15,612 nt of DNA from Nitrospinaceae bacterium (GTDB lineage: Bacteria; Nitrospinota; Nitrospinia; Nitrospinales; VA-1). The notes below the pieces were generated by a model. The model did no database searches. It was given only the letters and a program-made list of their open reading frames with translations, and was not told where the DNA came from. The translations under genes were made by a program, and so were the position numbers. Numbering within the stretch: position 1 is the stretch's first letter; each line of letters opens with the position of its first letter. Location: contig JAPYPK010000004.1 of assembly GCA_029937655.1 (NCBI GenBank), forward strand, positions 1 to 15,612, read 5' to 3'. Of the stretch, positions 14,354 through 15,612 are shown piece by piece.

Positions 14354-15612
14354 TTAACTTTTGGATAGAAAATGGTTGGCTAGTTCTATGTCTTCAGTAC
14401 TATGAATTTCTAGCCAACCCTTATGAATTTCAAGAAAGTTAACGACGTAGCCTCGGTCGATCATTTCTTGTATTAGGTCGGTAAATTTAAATTGATTTAT
14501 ACTGTCAGCCTCTTGCAACTTACCGTGGTAATTTTTTATGCAGTCTTCATAGGTCTGAAGAAGTTGCTCCGCTCCGGTTTTAGTAAACTTAGCGAGGCCT
14601 ATAAACTCGTGAGTGGCGGTTTCTGTGTTTAATTTTGAACCAATTTTTGAAACAATATTTTCACAAGCAAAATTAATTTTTCTTCGGGTGGTTAGATGTT
14701 TGTTTTTACTGATAACAAAATCCTGTATTTTGTTTGCTTCTGGCGCATGGTACTGCATGGTATTGTCTACCACAAGGACGATGTCTTCTTGGCAAGTAAG
14801 TATTTTTGACATTATATTATCTTCAAATAGTATGTCCGAATACAGCATAATGAAACCGGTCGTCATCTTTTTTCGAGCCTCCATTAAACTGTGTAACTCG
14901 GAGTCTCTTTTGTGATTTTTATTTTCCTGAAAGGTGATGCCCTCTGCTTTCATCTCCCTACCTTTATAGCCTGTTATCACTGTGATATTTGTCAGGTTAT
15001 TACTATTGAGAGCGCTGATTTGCCAGTCGAGAAGAGTTTTCCCAGCTATTTCAAACATAGACTTAGGTTTGCCATTTAGAATTGAACTTAACGATGGGTC
15101 TTCGCCCGCAGCAGGAATAATTATGGGGATGTTTTTGTTGTTTTTGTCAAGTTTGTCTTTTTCTTTAACTTCGAGAAACCCTACCGTTTGAAATATTTCG
15201 CGGACGGGAGAACAGGTCGGGTCAACTTCAAATGATCGTTGATTAAGAAGTATGGTGCGAGCAGTTTCTTCCATTGCCTTATTAGCGCTTCTTAAAAGAT
15301 GATTGGCGTAAATAACAATACTAAATCCGGCAGCACGCAACTCATCTTCCGTAATGGTATTGTATGTTGTTGGTACACATACCATTGGCTTTTTGCAGTT
15401 TATTTTTTGAGTCATTTTCTGGTAGTGCTTCGCGAATTCCATAATCTGGGCAGGGGTTTTTTCTTTAGAATGGATCATTACACCGTCAGCACCAGCTTCC
15501 AGATAGGCTTGAGCTCTAAAGAGCGCATCATCCATGCTTTTCCCAGCTATTAAGCTCTCTAGTCGGGCTATAATCATAAAGTCGGTTGATATTTGAACAC
15601 TTTTACCGCGTT
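14354..15612 (-). CDS. Phosphoenolpyruvate mutase-nucleotidyltransferase fusion (5' end outside window)
   Basis: The frame stays open to the right edge and reads GKSVQISTDF before IIARLESLIAG, which is internal PEP mutase sequence. The ATG at 15577 is therefore not the start. The first half (15612 to ~15135) matches phosphoenolpyruvate phosphomutase: the active-site Arg in IIARLES, AYLEAGADGVMIHSK with the catalytic His, VPTTYN and VIYANHLLR. PEP mutase makes phosphonopyruvate, the entry step to nearly all biological C-P compounds. The second half is a nucleotidyltransferase: IPIIIPAAG, then NGKPKSM, a metal-binding Asp in MLYSD, and GWLEIHSTEDIELA at the end. Such fusions are thought to activate the phosphonate as a CMP derivative for attachment to lipid or glycan. 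The usual GxGxR loop is replaced by GEDPSLSS. The catalytic EDKxFPK region of the mutase lies outside the window. Confidence 0.9.
   Translation of the reverse strand, partial: RGKSVQISTDFMIIARLESLIAGKSMDDALFRAQAYLEAGADGVMIHSKEKTPAQIMEFAKHYQKMTQKINCKKPMVCVPTTYNTITEDELRAAGFSIVIYANHLLRSANKAMEETARTILLNQRSFEVDPTCSPVREIFQTVGFLEVKEKDKLDKNNKNIPIIIPAAGEDPSLSSILNGKPKSMFEIAGKTLLDWQISALNSNNLTNITVITGYKGREMKAEGITFQENKNHKRDSELHSLMEARKKMTTGFIMLYSDILFEDNIMSKILTCQEDIVLVVDNTMQYHAPEANKIQDFVISKNKHLTTRRKINFACENIVSKIGSKLNTETATHEFIGLAKFTKTGAEQLLQTYEDCIKNYHGKLQEADSINQFKFTDLIQEMIDRGYVVNFLEIHKGWLEIHSTEDIELANHFLSKS

Noticed and set aside
1..15612. CRISPR array, prophage, insertion sequence or toxin-antitoxin module
   Set aside because: No spaced direct repeats, transposase, integrase or phage-like genes were found; nearly all sequence is accounted for by housekeeping genes.

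Overview
The window looks like a low-GC (roughly 40% by eye) Gram-negative-type bacterial chromosome segment of vertically inherited housekeeping genes. I see no insertion sequence, prophage, CRISPR array, tRNA or rRNA. The gene order proS / rimP-nusA-infB-rbfA-truB-rpsO-pnp, a NusA with a two-repeat C-terminal extension and a cysteine-knuckle bacterial ProRS would fit a marine lineage such as Nitrospinota or a former deltaproteobacterium. The assignment is tentative because no marker was searched.

Left part (1-3920): the C-terminal DNA-binding half of an OmpR/PhoB-type response regulator runs in from the left edge. It converges on bioD (dethiobiotin synthase, minus strand). A small CPCC-motif protein follows on the plus strand behind a good extended -10 promoter and converges on a PhnP-like metallo-beta-lactamase-fold hydrolase (minus). 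After a 274-bp intergenic region with two inverted repeats come a typical 2-Cys peroxiredoxin and surE (both plus). They are separated by a strong intrinsic terminator whose T-tract runs directly into the surE start codon. surE and the next cluster end tail to tail at a perfect 14-bp bidirectional terminator.

Main part (3981-12485, all minus strand, so transcribed right to left): the classic transcription/translation cluster rimP-nusA-infB-rbfA-truB-rpsO-pnp. It covers ribosome maturation (RimP, RbfA), transcription elongation (NusA), initiation (IF-2), tRNA modification (TruB), the small subunit (uS15) and RNA decay (PNPase). ylxR and the ylxP/DUF503 gene often found in such operons are absent. 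A sigma70-like promoter (12492-12519) fires straight into a structured leader with a terminator-like hairpin, about 165 nt ahead of rimP. A second large RNA structure, a ~31-bp stem, lies between truB and rpsO. These two RNA elements are the most notable unexplained signals here.

Right part (12526-15612, minus): proS (prolyl-tRNA synthetase with editing domain), with its own terminator-like hairpin around the stop codon. Upstream of it is a gene cut by the right edge that fuses a phosphoenolpyruvate mutase to a nucleotidyltransferase. This implies that the organism makes a phosphonate (C-P bond) metabolite, probably displayed on a lipid or polysaccharide. The rest of that pathway would lie beyond the right edge.
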